NCBI GenBank assembly: GCA_015179045.1
Contig: WHUZ01000072.1
Location: forward strand, 124,001-188,000
Direction: 5' to 3'
From: Kalaharituber pfeilii
Lineage: Eukaryota > Ascomycota > Pezizomycetes > Pezizales > Pezizaceae
DNA length: 64,000 nucleotides
The notes under the pieces were generated by a model. That model made no database searches. It worked only from the letters and a program-made list of their open reading frames with translations, and was not told the DNA's origin. Each line of letters opens with the position of its first letter. Position 1 is the first letter of the stretch. Below are positions 25,574 through 39,335 of the stretch, piece after piece. The translations under genes were made by a program, and so were the position numbers.

Positions 25574-27189
25574 TTATGCGCGCCAGGTGTAGCTGCGGCG
25601 TCCCATACGACCGCGGGTACGGCTACGATCGCGTCCACGTCCTTCGTTGTTTCCACCATTGTTATTGTTATTGCCGTCATTATTGCCGTCATTGTCATTA
25701 TTGTTATCATTGTTATCGTTGTTGCCATTATCTCCACCACCATTGTTGTCACCACCGTTGTTGCCGTTGTCACCGCCGTTGTTGTTAGCACCAACTGTGA
25801 AACGAATACAGTCGTCTTGCGCACCACGTTGGGCAACTGGCATAAGAACAGGCTGATGGTTACCAGCACTGGCCATAGTGCAAAGACGGTAGACGCCGGC
25901 AATGGGAAGACCGTTGGAGACATTAGCCGTAAGTGTACCCCGTCCATCTCCAGCATCGTTGATTCCCTTGAAGAATGCAAACACATCAGGGTCTGGAACG
26001 TTTTGAGTATTAATAGCATCAAGCAACTGAATAGTAACGTGGGTATGGCCAATGATTTGTCCGTTTGCATCAAGTTGCTGAGGAGCGGCATAGTAAGTGA
26101 GATCGGGATCTAGAAGACACATTAGTATTCGATCTGCAGGTATTATAGTTTACTGATAACATACTGGTAAAGGTTCCGGCAGTCAAGCCACGCATCTTGA
26201 CAGTGATTATGAACGGCTCTCCAACTTCGAAGTTTGATCCAAACTCTGGGGAGATAATCAGGGATGAAACCATGTTGGTTCGGTCTGGAATATCTCCCAT
26301 GGGAATACCATTGCAGAAAGGGCCACTGCCTGGTGTTCGCCCCTGCTGGCCATTTGTCTTTTGCTTCCCGGTACAGAAGTTGATGTGGTTTGCAGAGTCC
26401 CTATTCTGAATGAGTCTTCCTGTCAAAGCTCACACACAGTAGGATGATAAAGACTTACTGAAGGGAGTTCGCCTGGCCATTGATTTGTTGCTCTTCTTGA
26501 CCAGTCCTGGAGCTCGCGTCTTGGATGTTTTCTGGAAGCAAAACAGCTTGGTTATTGTCCCCACCATCGTTACCTCCATTATTGCCCCCGTTATTATTGC
26601 CGTTATCCCCACTATTGTTATTGTCATTGTCTCCATTATTACCACCGTTGTTGTTGTTGTTGTTGTTGTTGTTGTTATTGTTGCCATTGTCTCCATCATT
26701 ACCACCGTTGTTGTTGCCATTGTCTCTGCCATCGTTATCACCTCCGTTGTTACCACCATCTTGCTCTCCCCCAGTTGGCGGATCCTCAGTAGCTCCAATT
26801 GGCGGAGCAACAGGAGGTGGGATATCACCCTCTACGGGAGGCGCATTACCACCAGGCGGGGTATTATCAACTGGTGGTGTTACCTGACCTGGGGGTGGAG
26901 TTGCTGTTGGAGCTTGTGTTGAGACAGTTGTTGTGGCTGTTAGGAGACAAGAAGTGTTAGTAAATGCTCTGTGTCCATGATATATTGCTGTTCTAGCATA
27001 CTTACATTTACCTCTGTTTCTACCTCTCCCGCTGCCGAACCTTCCATTACGGAATCGATTTGATTGTGCCTTGGCGACGAGTGTTAGCTTCTGTACCCCC
27101 AAATATGACCAAGAACGCAAACTTACAACTACGGGCTCAACCGTGGCAAGAAAAAGAGATAACAATACAATTGCACCTGTAATCTTCAT
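25574..27189 (-). CDS. secreted Asn/Gly/Asp-rich protein with conserved fungal core domain
   Basis: Extracellular or cell-wall protein of a fungus-specific family without assigned function. Five exons (27189-27127, 27069-27012, 26936-26459, 26415-26165, 26109-25574) give 461 residues. Order: signal peptide MKITGAIVLLSLFLATVEP; Arg/Gly-rich patch (NRFRNGRFGSGRGRNR); Thr/Pro-rich hinge; a 100-residue Asn/Gly/Asp tract including 12 Asn in a row; a conserved core starting at NRDSANHINFCTGK, with CNGIPMGDIPDRTNM, YYAAPQQLDANGQIIGHTHV and AGNHQPVLMPVAQRGAQDDC; then a second Asn/Gly/Asp tract and an Arg-rich tail. I recognise the core as a domain found in many secreted fungal proteins, some related to infection-stage (Gas1/Gegh16-like) proteins, but its biochemical role is unknown. 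The repeats are trinucleotide-coded and likely length-variable. Confidence 0.85.
26648..26676. repeat. GTT trinucleotide run coding poly-Asn
   Basis: Uninterrupted GTT units on the plus strand, read as AAC (Asn) in the secreted protein gene on the minus strand. This is a coding microsatellite. Confidence 0.9.
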
Positions 27190-27982
27190 CTTGTCTTACT
27201 TGAAGGTGTACTTTGGGATGGACGTAAATTGTCGTGTAACACTTAAAGAATGAATGAAGACCTCGTAAAAAAAAGAATGAATGGCAGGAAACGTATTGAA
27301 AAGAAAGGAGGAATGTGTAACCTCGTCGAGTCAATCAAACGACACAATATAAAAGAGCACCGCCGGCGATGAAAAATTTTTTCTGCAATCTATGCAGGTG
27401 AGATTGGAAAGAAGGTAATGAGAGTGGATGAGGGGAAACACCTAAGACAGAACGCTGAAGAGCAAATAAGAAGGAAGGACAAAGGGGAAATGATCACATA
27501 TATATTGATGTCGTTCATTGACAGCCACAGTACCACAGTTGGCTACAGAAACGGTGATGGGCCGCCTGGTGAGAGGAGGGCCCTGGCATTCCTTCCATTG
27601 GCTGCGTAGTACAACTCCGAGTATTGGAAGTCATGTCTTGCCGGTGAACGTGACACACTTGAAGTGGCCCTTACAGCTAGCCTGATGAACGAGGGTATTT
27701 GGATGCATGACTTTCCGGGTGTCAAGGATCTATGGAGGAGGCGAGGGAGGGGGCATCGCCAGTGGTGGCATAGTGTGTGTGTAGGGAGGGGGAGGTAGGG
27801 AAGGGGAGGTAGGGAGGGGGAGGTAGAAGGTGGGCGTGGCGGACTGGGGACGAAGGAGGAGGGGCAGCCGCGAGAGGAGGTGAGGGTGAGCCGGGCGGCG
27901 TGTCGGGTGTATCCCTCGGCGGGCATGTATCCCTCCCGTTGCAGCAGGCACCCGATGCCATGCGAGAGCGGTTAGCACCAGC

Positions 27983-27983
<1 letters not shown>

Positions 27984-28010
<27 letters not shown>
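27984..28010. repeat. CAG trinucleotide array
   Basis: Nine CAG units on the plus strand, outside any gene I support. Confidence 0.9.
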
Positions 28011-28013
<3 letters not shown>

Positions 28014-28271
28014 TGGATGAGGATGCATCTGCCATCACGTCTTGCTCTGCCGGGCGAAAGCCTTCGCGAGCGATGATCTCTGAGCGACGAACGTTTTGCC
28101 CACATCGGGTCGGATGGCCGTCGATCACACAGCACCTGTACATTTCTTCACTACACTGGCACAGTTCTGCGCAGGAAATCTCCTCAGATTCGATCAGGAA
28201 TGGTTGAGCACCCTTTTGGAAGTCCTCTATGACCAGTGATTGCCTTCGGACAAATGCATCTCCGTATTCCC

Positions 28272-28367
28272 CCCTCTCCCTCTCCCTCTCCCTCTCCCTC
28301 TCCCTCTCCCTCTCCCTCTCCCTCTCCCTCTCCCTCTCCCTCTCCCTCTCCCTCTCCCTCTCCCTCT
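28272..28367. repeat. CCCTCT hexanucleotide array
   Basis: About 16 nearly perfect copies of a six-base pyrimidine unit, about 96 bases long. All three frames are open on both strands and give Ser-Pro, Leu-Pro or Arg-Glu dipeptide repeats, so frames across it are not evidence for a gene. A perfect homopyrimidine mirror repeat of this length can form triplex DNA (known property, inferred here). Confidence 0.95.
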
Positions 28368-28782
28368 TGCTCTCCTCCTTCCTCCTCTTTACCCCAGTCC
28401 CGAGCGCAGAACGCCTAACACAGGACATGCAGGGAACGGAGCCGTTCGAGGCGCGTTTGTGGACGCGCGCGTATGACCCCGTCACTACCGACTCAAGGGA
28501 TCCGGGCTCACCTGCTTCCGTAATCCCCTTCGGTAGCACAGTGCTTACGGGGCATCCCCCCAGGCCACCACCGCTGCAATCATAGCTCAGGCCCATGTCA
28601 ATTCATAAATAAATTTACATCATGGACAAAACCACATTGACCTATTCCAGTATCCATATTTCTCATTGCACTTCACGCATCGGAGATATGTTATCGAAAA
28701 AAGATCGTGGGCAGGCAAGCTAAGCAGTTGCCCCGAGATTATTGTGCCAAGACCTTGGCGAACAGATGCTGCAAGCAATTTA

Positions 28783-28949
28783 TCCCTTGGGTTGGTGAGA
28801 CACGCCTACACTTGCATTAGTGGATCTTGGCAATGTTGCCATAAAGGATATCGAATTCTACGCATTTTCGAGATCGTTTTGGCAGTAACTTTATTGCCAA
28901 GATCCAATAATGCAAGTGTATCATAGGCGTGTCTCACCAGCCCAAGGGA
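28783..28949. repeat. foldback element: inverted repeat with ~60-bp arms
   Basis: Left arm 28783-28846 and right arm 28889-28949 are near-perfect reverse complements, separated by about 42 bases. Differences are a short insertion in the right arm next to GCCTA, a short insertion in the left arm near the loop and a few substitutions (for example GGGTTGG against GGGCTGG). It encodes nothing. It could be a MITE/foldback transposon remnant or a source of hairpin RNA. Confidence 0.85.
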
Positions 28950-31900
28950 TAGCAGGACTGATTACAGGCAGCTGCACTCCTAGCCGTCGCCTCTCAGATT
29001 TCATGCGACCGCTGATTAAGTCTGGCTACGAGACTAGGCAGCTGTTACGGACAACCAAAACTTGTAATAGAGCTCGGCTTTTTGTTACAGGTATGGCCCT
29101 GTTGTTGCTGCTGTAACTTTGCTTGGCATACTGCACTGTAATAAAATAACCTCCCGTTGCCGCAGCGTCTCTATAGCCGCCACCGGTGCCGGACTGGCAC
29201 ACTACAAGGCAAACTACGGTTTAGTAATTGATGATTTGTTACGAGACTATGGATTGAGAACCAAGACGTATGTATGTTTGCCCTCTTCGAGAGCTGCAAT
29301 TGATCTTTGAAAGCAATTCGATACACTCCACAGTGTATCCATGTGGTTTGAAATGTTTCTGGAGAAAGTCATGCATTGTCGTCAAAGCTCTGGTGTTCGC
29401 CTCTGTATAACTGTATCAACAATGAGACTAATATCAACGTTAATGCCTCTATAGCAAGAAAATGCATACTTTGCAAAAATCGGCCAACGCTCATGTTTGG
29501 GTGACAGCGCGCGGGCCTTCAAGGTTTCAAAGTCGCTACACGAAACCCAGGGCTACAATACTATTTAGTCTGGACAATAGGTATTCTCAATCCATGAATC
29601 CCTTTCGGCTTAGCCGTCGTCTCAGGATGAATAGTCTCGCTTGGCATAGGCCCCTCGCGAAGCTGTAACAAAATGGAAGATCGTAGCGCTGCGCTAATAC
29701 ATCCCTGTCAGCAAGCATCGAAACAATGCCAGCTTAAACTACATCACAGAGGTATCAAGAGGCGTTACGAGACTATCCATATGCCCACACCTAGCCTCTT
29801 CAGAAAAGTTTCATGCTTAGCACATGTACATACAGCCACGAATAGATACGAGATGATAGGTACCGTACATGTACCTTGTACGTGGGGATGAATGATGGAA
29901 ACATCGGACGTACATATAAAGGATACTGACCGGTGACTTCTGGCCGCGGTTCCAGGTTTAGTATCCGGCCGGTATTTCAAGGTGAAGCGCTGAAGACAGA
30001 AACACGCACAGAAAGTTCCACCGCTCCCCAGTTTCTCTCGGAATTGGACATAGAAAAATAAAGTAATGACCTCAGACTTTCAAAACTTATGTTCTATAAA
30101 CTAATAGTGAGCACTTTAATTGTGCGGTGAGCCCATAGGGCCGCCGTCAGTGTTCGTAGTGTGTGCCCAATATTAACGAGAGATATTGTCTCTTTGGGGT
30201 AGAGCTACCTAGCGCTTGGGCAGGCCTAGCGCCCCGCGATCTCAGGGCCTGGTTGCAACCTAGTGCAGTTTTGGGAGCTGCCACAAAGGGTAATTACTTT
30301 ACCCCTTTGACATCCCTAATTGGAGCAAAGAATGCACGAGCTGAAGAGAACCTCCGTCATTGCCACCTGCCACAGACCACTCTACTTCAGCGTTCTGGGG
30401 GCCAATTCTTCCACCTAGCAGGTATAACGCATACTCGCTCGCTTTCTCTATGCATCGGTTTACCCACGGACAACCAAGCTCCATGAGCCAGACACCTTCA
30501 ATTGCGTCGTGAAACTTCTGACGTCTCGCGTTGGGAAGTGTATGACGTCTATTAGGCACGCCTGTAATCTTAAACTGTGCCTTATCATCCCAGCTCATGC
30601 CAGAAGCTAGATATAGACGGTGTATCTTTTATTCTACTCTATTTTAGTTTAACCTGGTGTCCCTGAAAACCCGAGAAGGTCCTTGTGTACCTTCCTCAAT
30701 CTCCTCGCTTGTGGGTATGCTGGCTGTGCACAGAAGTGGAGTTAGGCATATTTCCCCATCGTTTTGGGATCTTGGGTCCCCAAGTTTGGAAATAAATATC
30801 TGAGGAGCTCTGTGCATGGCACAATGGGTGCAGTATTATACCGTCCCGACTTCGCATAGTAATTTGTACTGCATCTCAATGCGATTGGCACTCGGCTTCA
30901 CATGGTTTTCATGCCCAAGTGCTCGTATTCTAAAAGCTCTTGGTAATTCAGGCGAGTTTTAAGCTATTCCACTTGTAATTTACGTAAAATGTAACATGCA
31001 GACATATATATTGATGCCCAGACGAAGTAGAGCGAGGAGCATAATACAAGGTCGGCCAACACCATTGAGATTACTAGGCTCAGCAAATGTGAATGGAAAT
31101 TTTATGCGAAATGCTTTCCCAAGTTCGTGGGATCAGCTATATACCAGAATATTTTGTCACTGGCATGGGTACTCACTGCTTTGCTTCGTAGCATACAGGC
31201 ATCTACATTAAATACAGCTCGCATCGAGTTGTCGTACAATGGTTGCCAGGATGATGACGACGTTGATGCAGCTGCTGCGAGCGAACATGAGGTACTCGTA
31301 AAGCTCAAACCCGAAAATATAATTTCAAGAGAAATTATGAGGAAGTATTTGGCATATACAGATCATTTCAAACATCTAATGAGAACGAATGAACAGCATA
31401 CCTTCCTTCACAGTACAGCTCGAACTGAGGTTCGCTATCGACCGGCAGGCATACGTTTGCAAACATTGTGCATGTTTTGCCTTGGGGGCTGGGGAATTGC
31501 ACAGAATAGTTTCAGGTTATAGATGTATTTTTTGTAATAGCAATTAGCATAGCACAAGAGTAGTAATGATAAACAGCCTGTCCCACCCCGCCTCCACCCA
31601 GTTAACGTCCTCGAATCTAAAGTGGTATTAGATAGTTACGTAGTTACTTCATATTGTATTATACCGTTCCAAGCTGAATCCATAGCTATCGTGATATCGG
31701 AATTAGATAAGAAAAAAGCTCCCATCGACAGCCTAGGGGCTTACACACCATGGGGATTTGGATACTATACCTAATATATCAAAAAGGATCTGGAAAAGGT
31801 TTATTGAGACAGTTCGCCATGAAAAAGTAGCTTTGTATGCCACGAATGTTGGGTGCACGACATATGTCTGGCATTTCATAAATTGAATAATTTAATTCAG

Positions 31901-33602
31901 GGCTTAGCTATGCATCTAGAGTATACCTATGGAACGCCTGGTATCACCAGGCCCTTACGTCCAGCTTCCCAAATCCCACACATCGATTTGGAAAAGTCAA
32001 CGTGGGTAAGTGAATAATGATATATGTATGTCGAGCGTGATTCTACTTCCGCTTAATCTTTTATGCCCTGCATGGCGACTATCAAAAGTTCAAGGGTGTT
32101 GGGAGCGACGATGTTACCCTGAAAAAGGCCGGCCCGTCAGTTGACCTGGGAATGTAAAGCCATGTTAACTCACTCATATGTATATCTATGGTGTCAAATA
32201 TAATTTATACTAGCATGTAGTCGCGATTTGGCATCAGTTCTTCAAGGACATGCTACTCCCATACATGAGGAGAACAAAAAGTTTACTAGAACCCAGTACT
32301 GCTTAGAGGTTTTCCTGGACTACGGCACTATAGATAGTTGGCCCTAGATGGTAGTGAGATTTCACAACAATGTACGGTGAAACTCTGTATAGCTTTGTAT
32401 TTGATTTACATACGCTCATTCTTTGTTGCAAGCATTGCTATACATTAAGTATACATATGGAACCCATATACAATCGCTTAAAATTTCGAGCCCGAGATGC
32501 TGTACTACAATAGTTACTGCACGATTTTTGTGAAACAAATGTAACATACCAAATCGAGTATGCATAAGCACTTTTGATAAGAGAGACAGATATCGTCCGA
32601 GTTGCTAAGATATATCTCCTGAGCCTCATTCCCAGCGCGACATTCTCGCGGTCGTCGTATGTGCTGGCAGAAAATAAACAAATAAACAAAACAAGTTATA
32701 TATCAAGCACAGCTGAACTTTAAGGGTTCGGTGCGGAAAATCTACTCCGTACAGCTGAACGTTGTTGATCACTGATTGTGTACATATTTCCCCCTGAGCC
32801 TAGGAACGGGGGCAGCATAGAGCTACAGCATGTGATAGGGCCTTATCTTGCCAATCGTTTATCATTGAGCTCCAGGCGCAGCCAATTGGTTTATAACAAA
32901 TGACACCGCTTCGACTAACCACTTCAATTGATATCAGCCCTTTTCAAAGCCAATGAACATACAAAGATCTCACCTTCCCATACAGGCAATGGCCTGAGCT
33001 CGAGTAAGAATATTCTTGTTGGGCACAAGTAAGAACAGCAATCAGTAAAACAAGATAAAAATAACACACGAAAAAAGCACATCTTTCTAACTTTCAAGTG
33101 TATGTAGGTATGTTTGGATCTGCAGGAATTAGGTGGTGCGTTGGTTGTGTATATCCTCCTTAGCTACCAGCACGAGTTTTGTGGGAAACCTGGGCAATGT
33201 TAGGGGTGGAGGAAAGAAGGAAGAGGAGATGGGAGAAAATCTTAGCGGTGAATGAATTGTTTTCTTGATTTAAACTTCGAGGGCCTGAGAACGAGACTAC
33301 GATTCAAGTTGCATGGTAGCAATCGTGAGGGATCTGTCCCTTGCAACACCTACCAGCATACTTGGATGTCTGTGGCATCCACCAGACCATACAGATTTCA
33401 CGATTTATGTCGAACTAATTTACCGGAGCAGCACTGCCTCGAAGAAATTGCCCTGAAGAGGACCAACACCTATATCCTATCCATTATCCACAGACACAAA
33501 TACAAATGAAAGAGTCCTCCCAGATCCCGATTTCTGTAGATTCAATATTATTTTTCCCTCTTCCCATAAAGAAAACGCCAAAACCTAGTAAAGTCATGAT
33601 AT

Positions 33603-35012
<1,410 letters not shown>

Positions 35013-36992
35013 ATGCTAACAAACAGCAGGGGTTTCGTGGGCATCGCAGCGTCCGGACACACCTCGCAAGCAGTCCACATGCTTCAATCACCAGGCAGAC
35101 GGGCCCAGCGGCAGCAGCGACTAAATACGGCCTCGGAAAACCCTTTGCTCGAGGCGAAGCAGCAGCAGCAGCATGCGTTGACGGCAGCATCGACGGCGCA
35201 TAAGCACACCCTCGAGCGCCAGCAGCACCGGCGCCAGCTCTCCGCTCCGGACGAGTCGCTGCTGCTCAAGTCAGGGATGGCTGCGAAGGGCATGTCCTTC
35301 GATGGCGAGGGAGGCGAGGCTCTCCACAACGTGAGCATCATGAACTGTGCTTTCAACATCTTTACCGTGACCGAGCAGCCCTCGGTGTCAAATCAGGCCC
35401 GACAAGGTCCGAACCTGCTTTCGTATTTTTCCGAGCTCATCCTTGCCTGTCATTTCTTTTTCTTTTTTTCCTTCCCTTCTTCCGCCCCTTTGCTCCCGCC
35501 CTCCTTGTTGCAATCCGCTAAGCACGCGTGAGTTCTTCGCGGTAAACTGACTGCTCTTGCTCTCCGTGCAGGATACCCACCAATGCCGAGCCAACCTTAC
35601 TACCAGTTCCCACGGGCGCAGCAGCACCAGCACGTCCGCAAGGGGAGCGTGGACTCGATGCAGCACAAGAGACGGGGCTCTTTGTTGAACCCAGCGTCGC
35701 ACATGCGGCCTCTTGCACCGACAGGCAGGATCGACGAAACAAATATGCTGTCGCAAGACATGTTTGGTCACGGTGACCACCCGATTCCGACACGGGCACA
35801 CACGACTCCCATGATGTCCGTCAGCGCGTTCGACATGGCACCACTTCCACACCCACATTTCGTCAATTTGTCGAGTCTGGCTATGGGCTCACCAGGCAGC
35901 GATTTGGATGAGAGTTCCTTCTACTCCCACTCTCCGCTTTCCATGTCCCCTGGCTTTCCCCCACACGATGTCCAGCAGCAACTAGCTGTGTTTGACACAT
36001 CTCTGCAGTCGGAGATAACCTCTAGCCCAGTTCTTCCCGCTCAGAATCCCTGCCATGCCCGCCCGCTGTTAGCACCAGCACCAGTACCGAACGAGACAGT
36101 CCCAATAGAGCGTCCTGACATGGGCGGTACCAACTCTGGTATAACGATGGAAGAAATCGCTAGCTTCATTGCTGGACCTGAGGCGTCGGACGGGAAATGG
36201 GTTTGCTTGTACGAAGGTTGTGCGAAGCGCTTTGGAAGGAAAGAGAACATTAAGTCGCATGTGCAAACGCATCTTGGAGACCGCCAGTTCAAGTGCCAAG
36301 TGTGCAAAAAGTGCTTTGTGAGGCAACACGACTTGAAGAGACACTCAAAGATCCACACTGGCGTTAAGCCGTATCCTTGCCTATGTGGAAACTCGTTTGC
36401 CAGACACGATGCGTTGACGAGGCATCGTCAGCGGGGTATGTGTATCGGTGCGTTCGAGGGGGTTGTGCGGAAGGAGGTGAAGCGCGGGCGGCCAAGGAAG
36501 AAGCCGCTGCCGAAGGAAGAGGCCAGCTCGGGGAGCAGCTCATCGGGGGCCTCCGACACCTCGTCGAGCGACACCACGGGTCGCGAGGAGCTGGCGTCCG
36601 CCCCTCCAACCCCGACGCCGGAGGTAGAGTCACCTGGAGGGCTCCCCGAGATCAGCTCTGGGGACGACTACACTCCTCCAACCTCTCCAGGATATGACGC
36701 AGAGGGGTTTGCCGCTGCGGAGAAGACTGGATTCGAAGGGTTCGCAGATGTGCAGTACATCACTGCTGAGGACGTCGACTTCACCGGCACAAGCAACACA
36801 ACCCCCAAGAAGGGTTCCAGTGCATTCAACAACCCCGGGGACTTTGGCGCCTCTGTCGACATGACGTTATTCACCGACGACATGATGGGATTGACGGCTC
36901 TGGAACGAGACCCTACCATACTCAACTTTGACGACGGATTTATCAAGACAGAGCTACTGGATCCTGCTGAGACGGCCTTCTACCAAGTCTGA
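35013..36992 (+). CDS. C2H2 zinc-finger transcription factor, Swi5/Ace2-like
   Basis: Nuclear transcription factor related to yeast Swi5/Ace2 and filamentous-fungal homologues. Two exons, 35013-35406 and 35572-36992, give 604 residues. Exon 1 encodes a Gln-rich N-terminus with an RRQLS segment; exon 2 opens with GYPPMPSQPYYQFPRAQQ. Three tandem fingers lie at about residues 335-425: WVCLYEGCAKRF...HVQTH, FKCQVCKKCFVRQHDLKRH, and the atypical third finger YPCLCGNSFARHDALTRHRQRGMC with a C-x-C pair and a final Cys, a hallmark of this subfamily. A basic RGRPRKK follows, then a Ser/Thr/Pro- and acid-rich tail with possible activation function. Start at 35013 is chosen for an A at -3 and the MLTN opening. 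The donor of the single intron (GTCCGA) is weak; GTGAGC at 35331 is stronger but leaves the wrong phase. Confidence 0.85.
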
Positions 36993-39335
36993 CACTCGGT
37001 GTTAGCCCAATGATAAAAGGGCATTCTCTCAACTGGTAATACTGCGCTTCATATTTGGCTCTTTTTCTTGTTCGACATTCTTGGTTTGGCAATTTGTCGT
37101 TTTTGTCTCATTGCGTATCAGTAATTTTATTTAATTTCTCGGCATTACTACTGGGCTTTTCAAAAGGAACAGGAACGGGAGAAAGCAAGAGTTTAATTTG
37201 GGGGATCGGATGGGTTCGGTGCGAAGGCTTGGGACTGGGCCAGCAACAGGCGTGTTAGGCGTGCCGGAGTACATCATAACAACTGGGTGTTGGAAAGCGG
37301 CGGATATATCTGCTTGTTTCGGCTCATTTTTCTTCTATTCTTTTTCCAAGAAACAAGAAAAGGTCACAGAACTTTACACATTTTCATTTTGGAGTAACGG
37401 GAGATGGGAGCATTTTATTAATATTATTTTCCCAACTTTTCTCATTTTATTTTTTTTGTTTTCCTCTCATCAAATATCCTTGCTGTTTTCTCGTTTTGTT
37501 TTAGTTTTCTTTTTTTATATGCCTACACTAATATCCTACCTCTCTACCCCATATCAATGTTTTATTCTGGGCATTTTCGTTTGTCTTTTGCTTTGTTTTT
37601 CGTCCTAACAATACCACAACTTAATCACTCCTCCTCTCGCCTGCTCTCGCCCCTCTCATCGTCCATATAGGATGAACTGGAGAAAAGAATAGGTGTTACC
37701 CTCATACCCACCAACTCATCAATTAGCTTGTGTTTTTTTTTTCATGTTTTCTTAATTTGCCATCTTGCCGTTGCGACTGCTTCCCTGTTTGCGGTATGCA
37801 CGTGGGCTGTATTCTGTTGCTTGTACACTTGTGTTGCGAGCGTCATCGTTTTGCATGTGGGGAGAAGGAAGACAAGGAGGAGATAATAATGGTGGAACAA
37901 ATGGTGGACAGGAATTGTCACTTCTTGCCACCTTGGGTTTTTGCCGAACTCTGGGAATTTCTTGATTAATCTTTCATTGGAGGCAGGATGGGTTTTGAAT
38001 AGGACTTGAAGAATTGGGAACTTTTGGTTACTGGTAATAGGATGGGATTAGGTATGGTGCAAAGTGAGATTTGGTAATTCGTTTCTCTTGAAAAGGGTAA
38101 TCGGCAATGGGGATTGTAGGTAGGTGGGATTTGGAAAGCATGGGAGGTATATGGTGGAATGGAGTTGTGGTTTGCGGTTGCACTTGGCCTTGCGGAGGTG
38201 GATATAGTTAGCTAGTGGGGAATCTTAATCATTTACTCTAATTAATATTAAACAAGGGTGCTCAGAAGTGAAGGGGATGATACGCTGGGCGGAGATGGCA
38301 ATAGGACAAGGGGAGTCTTGATGGGGGAGAGATTGAGCAGGAGGAGAGTGGCCATGGTGGCGATGGTGAAGCGCAAGCGAAGATGGAGAAAGCTACGAGG
38401 GGGGATTTTATGCTTGTGTGCTTTTTCTGTTTTGTTTTGTTTTTTCCCTTTTGGTTGATGTGCGAAAGGCCCCCGTTTGAGTCACTCGCTGTCGGACGGT
38501 GGGCTCTGTCATGTACGATGTGTTCCGTGGGAATGTATCTATGTTACGCATATAATGGAAAAGAAATGTATTATACGTGGTTAGTAATTTTTTTTCCCCT
38601 CTGAATGAGTGAGTAAGTGGTAATCCCGGTGGGTGAAGTGGGTACCTAGATAGATTGATCATTGATGGAAACGACATTACTTATTTGAAATAGGTACTTT
38701 GTTAGCATTACTAGTACGCCTTGCCATGATGCCCAAGACCGTTTTTCAATGGTTCACTCTTCCTCCCCCCTTCAGGTTTTTCAATATAGTTTATAGTCTC
38801 ATTATATTTAGTCACACAGTGCTAGCTTATCTATGGAGACTTAGCGTTACCCTCAACTACGCTAAGCGGAGTAAACGTTCAACTTCATCCCAGCGGTAAT
38901 GTTATAACTAGGCTAATTGATTACGAGAAAACCCAAAACCGAGATGCTTGTTAGAGTGGTTACTCTTTTGGGCGGCTAAAGGACAATGACAGTAACTACA
39001 GTATGTACCGCAAGTATCACCTACTACTTTTTTTTTCCCTTCTTTTTTTTTCCCTCCCCAAGGTATTCGCTGCGCGGATAGCATAAACGGCCCGGTCCAC
39101 ATATGACTTCGATGTAGCATCGATTTGGCTGGGCCGATATATATACTTGTACTTATCTTTTTATTCCCTCAGCCCACTCCTCCAAACACAAGTTTCTTAT
39201 GGTGTTGGACGAGATTTAACAATCCTTATTGGAGCACTCGTCACGAACACATAAAAATTCTACAACAGACGCCAAATAAATACAAAAGACAAAGAACAAA
39301 AGAATAAAACCCAAGGAGATTCTTTTTAAGACTCC
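36993..39335. other. gene-free stretch with T-rich section
   Basis: About 2.3 kb between the convergent 3' ends of the Swi5-type gene and the quinolinate phosphoribosyltransferase gene. The plus strand is T-rich from 37320 to 37760 and A/G-biased from 37990 to 38400. It probably includes the 3' UTRs. No gene recognised. Confidence 0.5.

Larger units (their letters stand above)
27190..33602. other. 6.4-kb gene-free stretch
   Basis: No supportable gene. The first 1.4 kb, upstream of the secreted Asn-rich gene, is G- or C-biased and holds a CAG array, a long CCCTCT array and G-rich tracts, which create long Ser/Pro, Leu/Pro and Arg/Glu frames that I regard as artefacts. From 28600 on the sequence is more AT-rich. 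It contains a foldback element at 28783-28949. Frames at 30299-30598 (-) and 31127-31522 (+) are unrecognised. The remainder may be decayed repeats. Confidence 0.55.

Noticed and set aside
27730..28596. 288-codon minus-strand frame with Arg-Glu repeats, and plus-strand Ser-Pro/Leu-Pro frames
   Set aside because: Produced by the CCCTCT and CAG arrays; all phases are open in the repeat.
30299..30598. 99-codon minus-strand frame
   Set aside because: Not recognised and isolated in a gene-free region with no splice partners.
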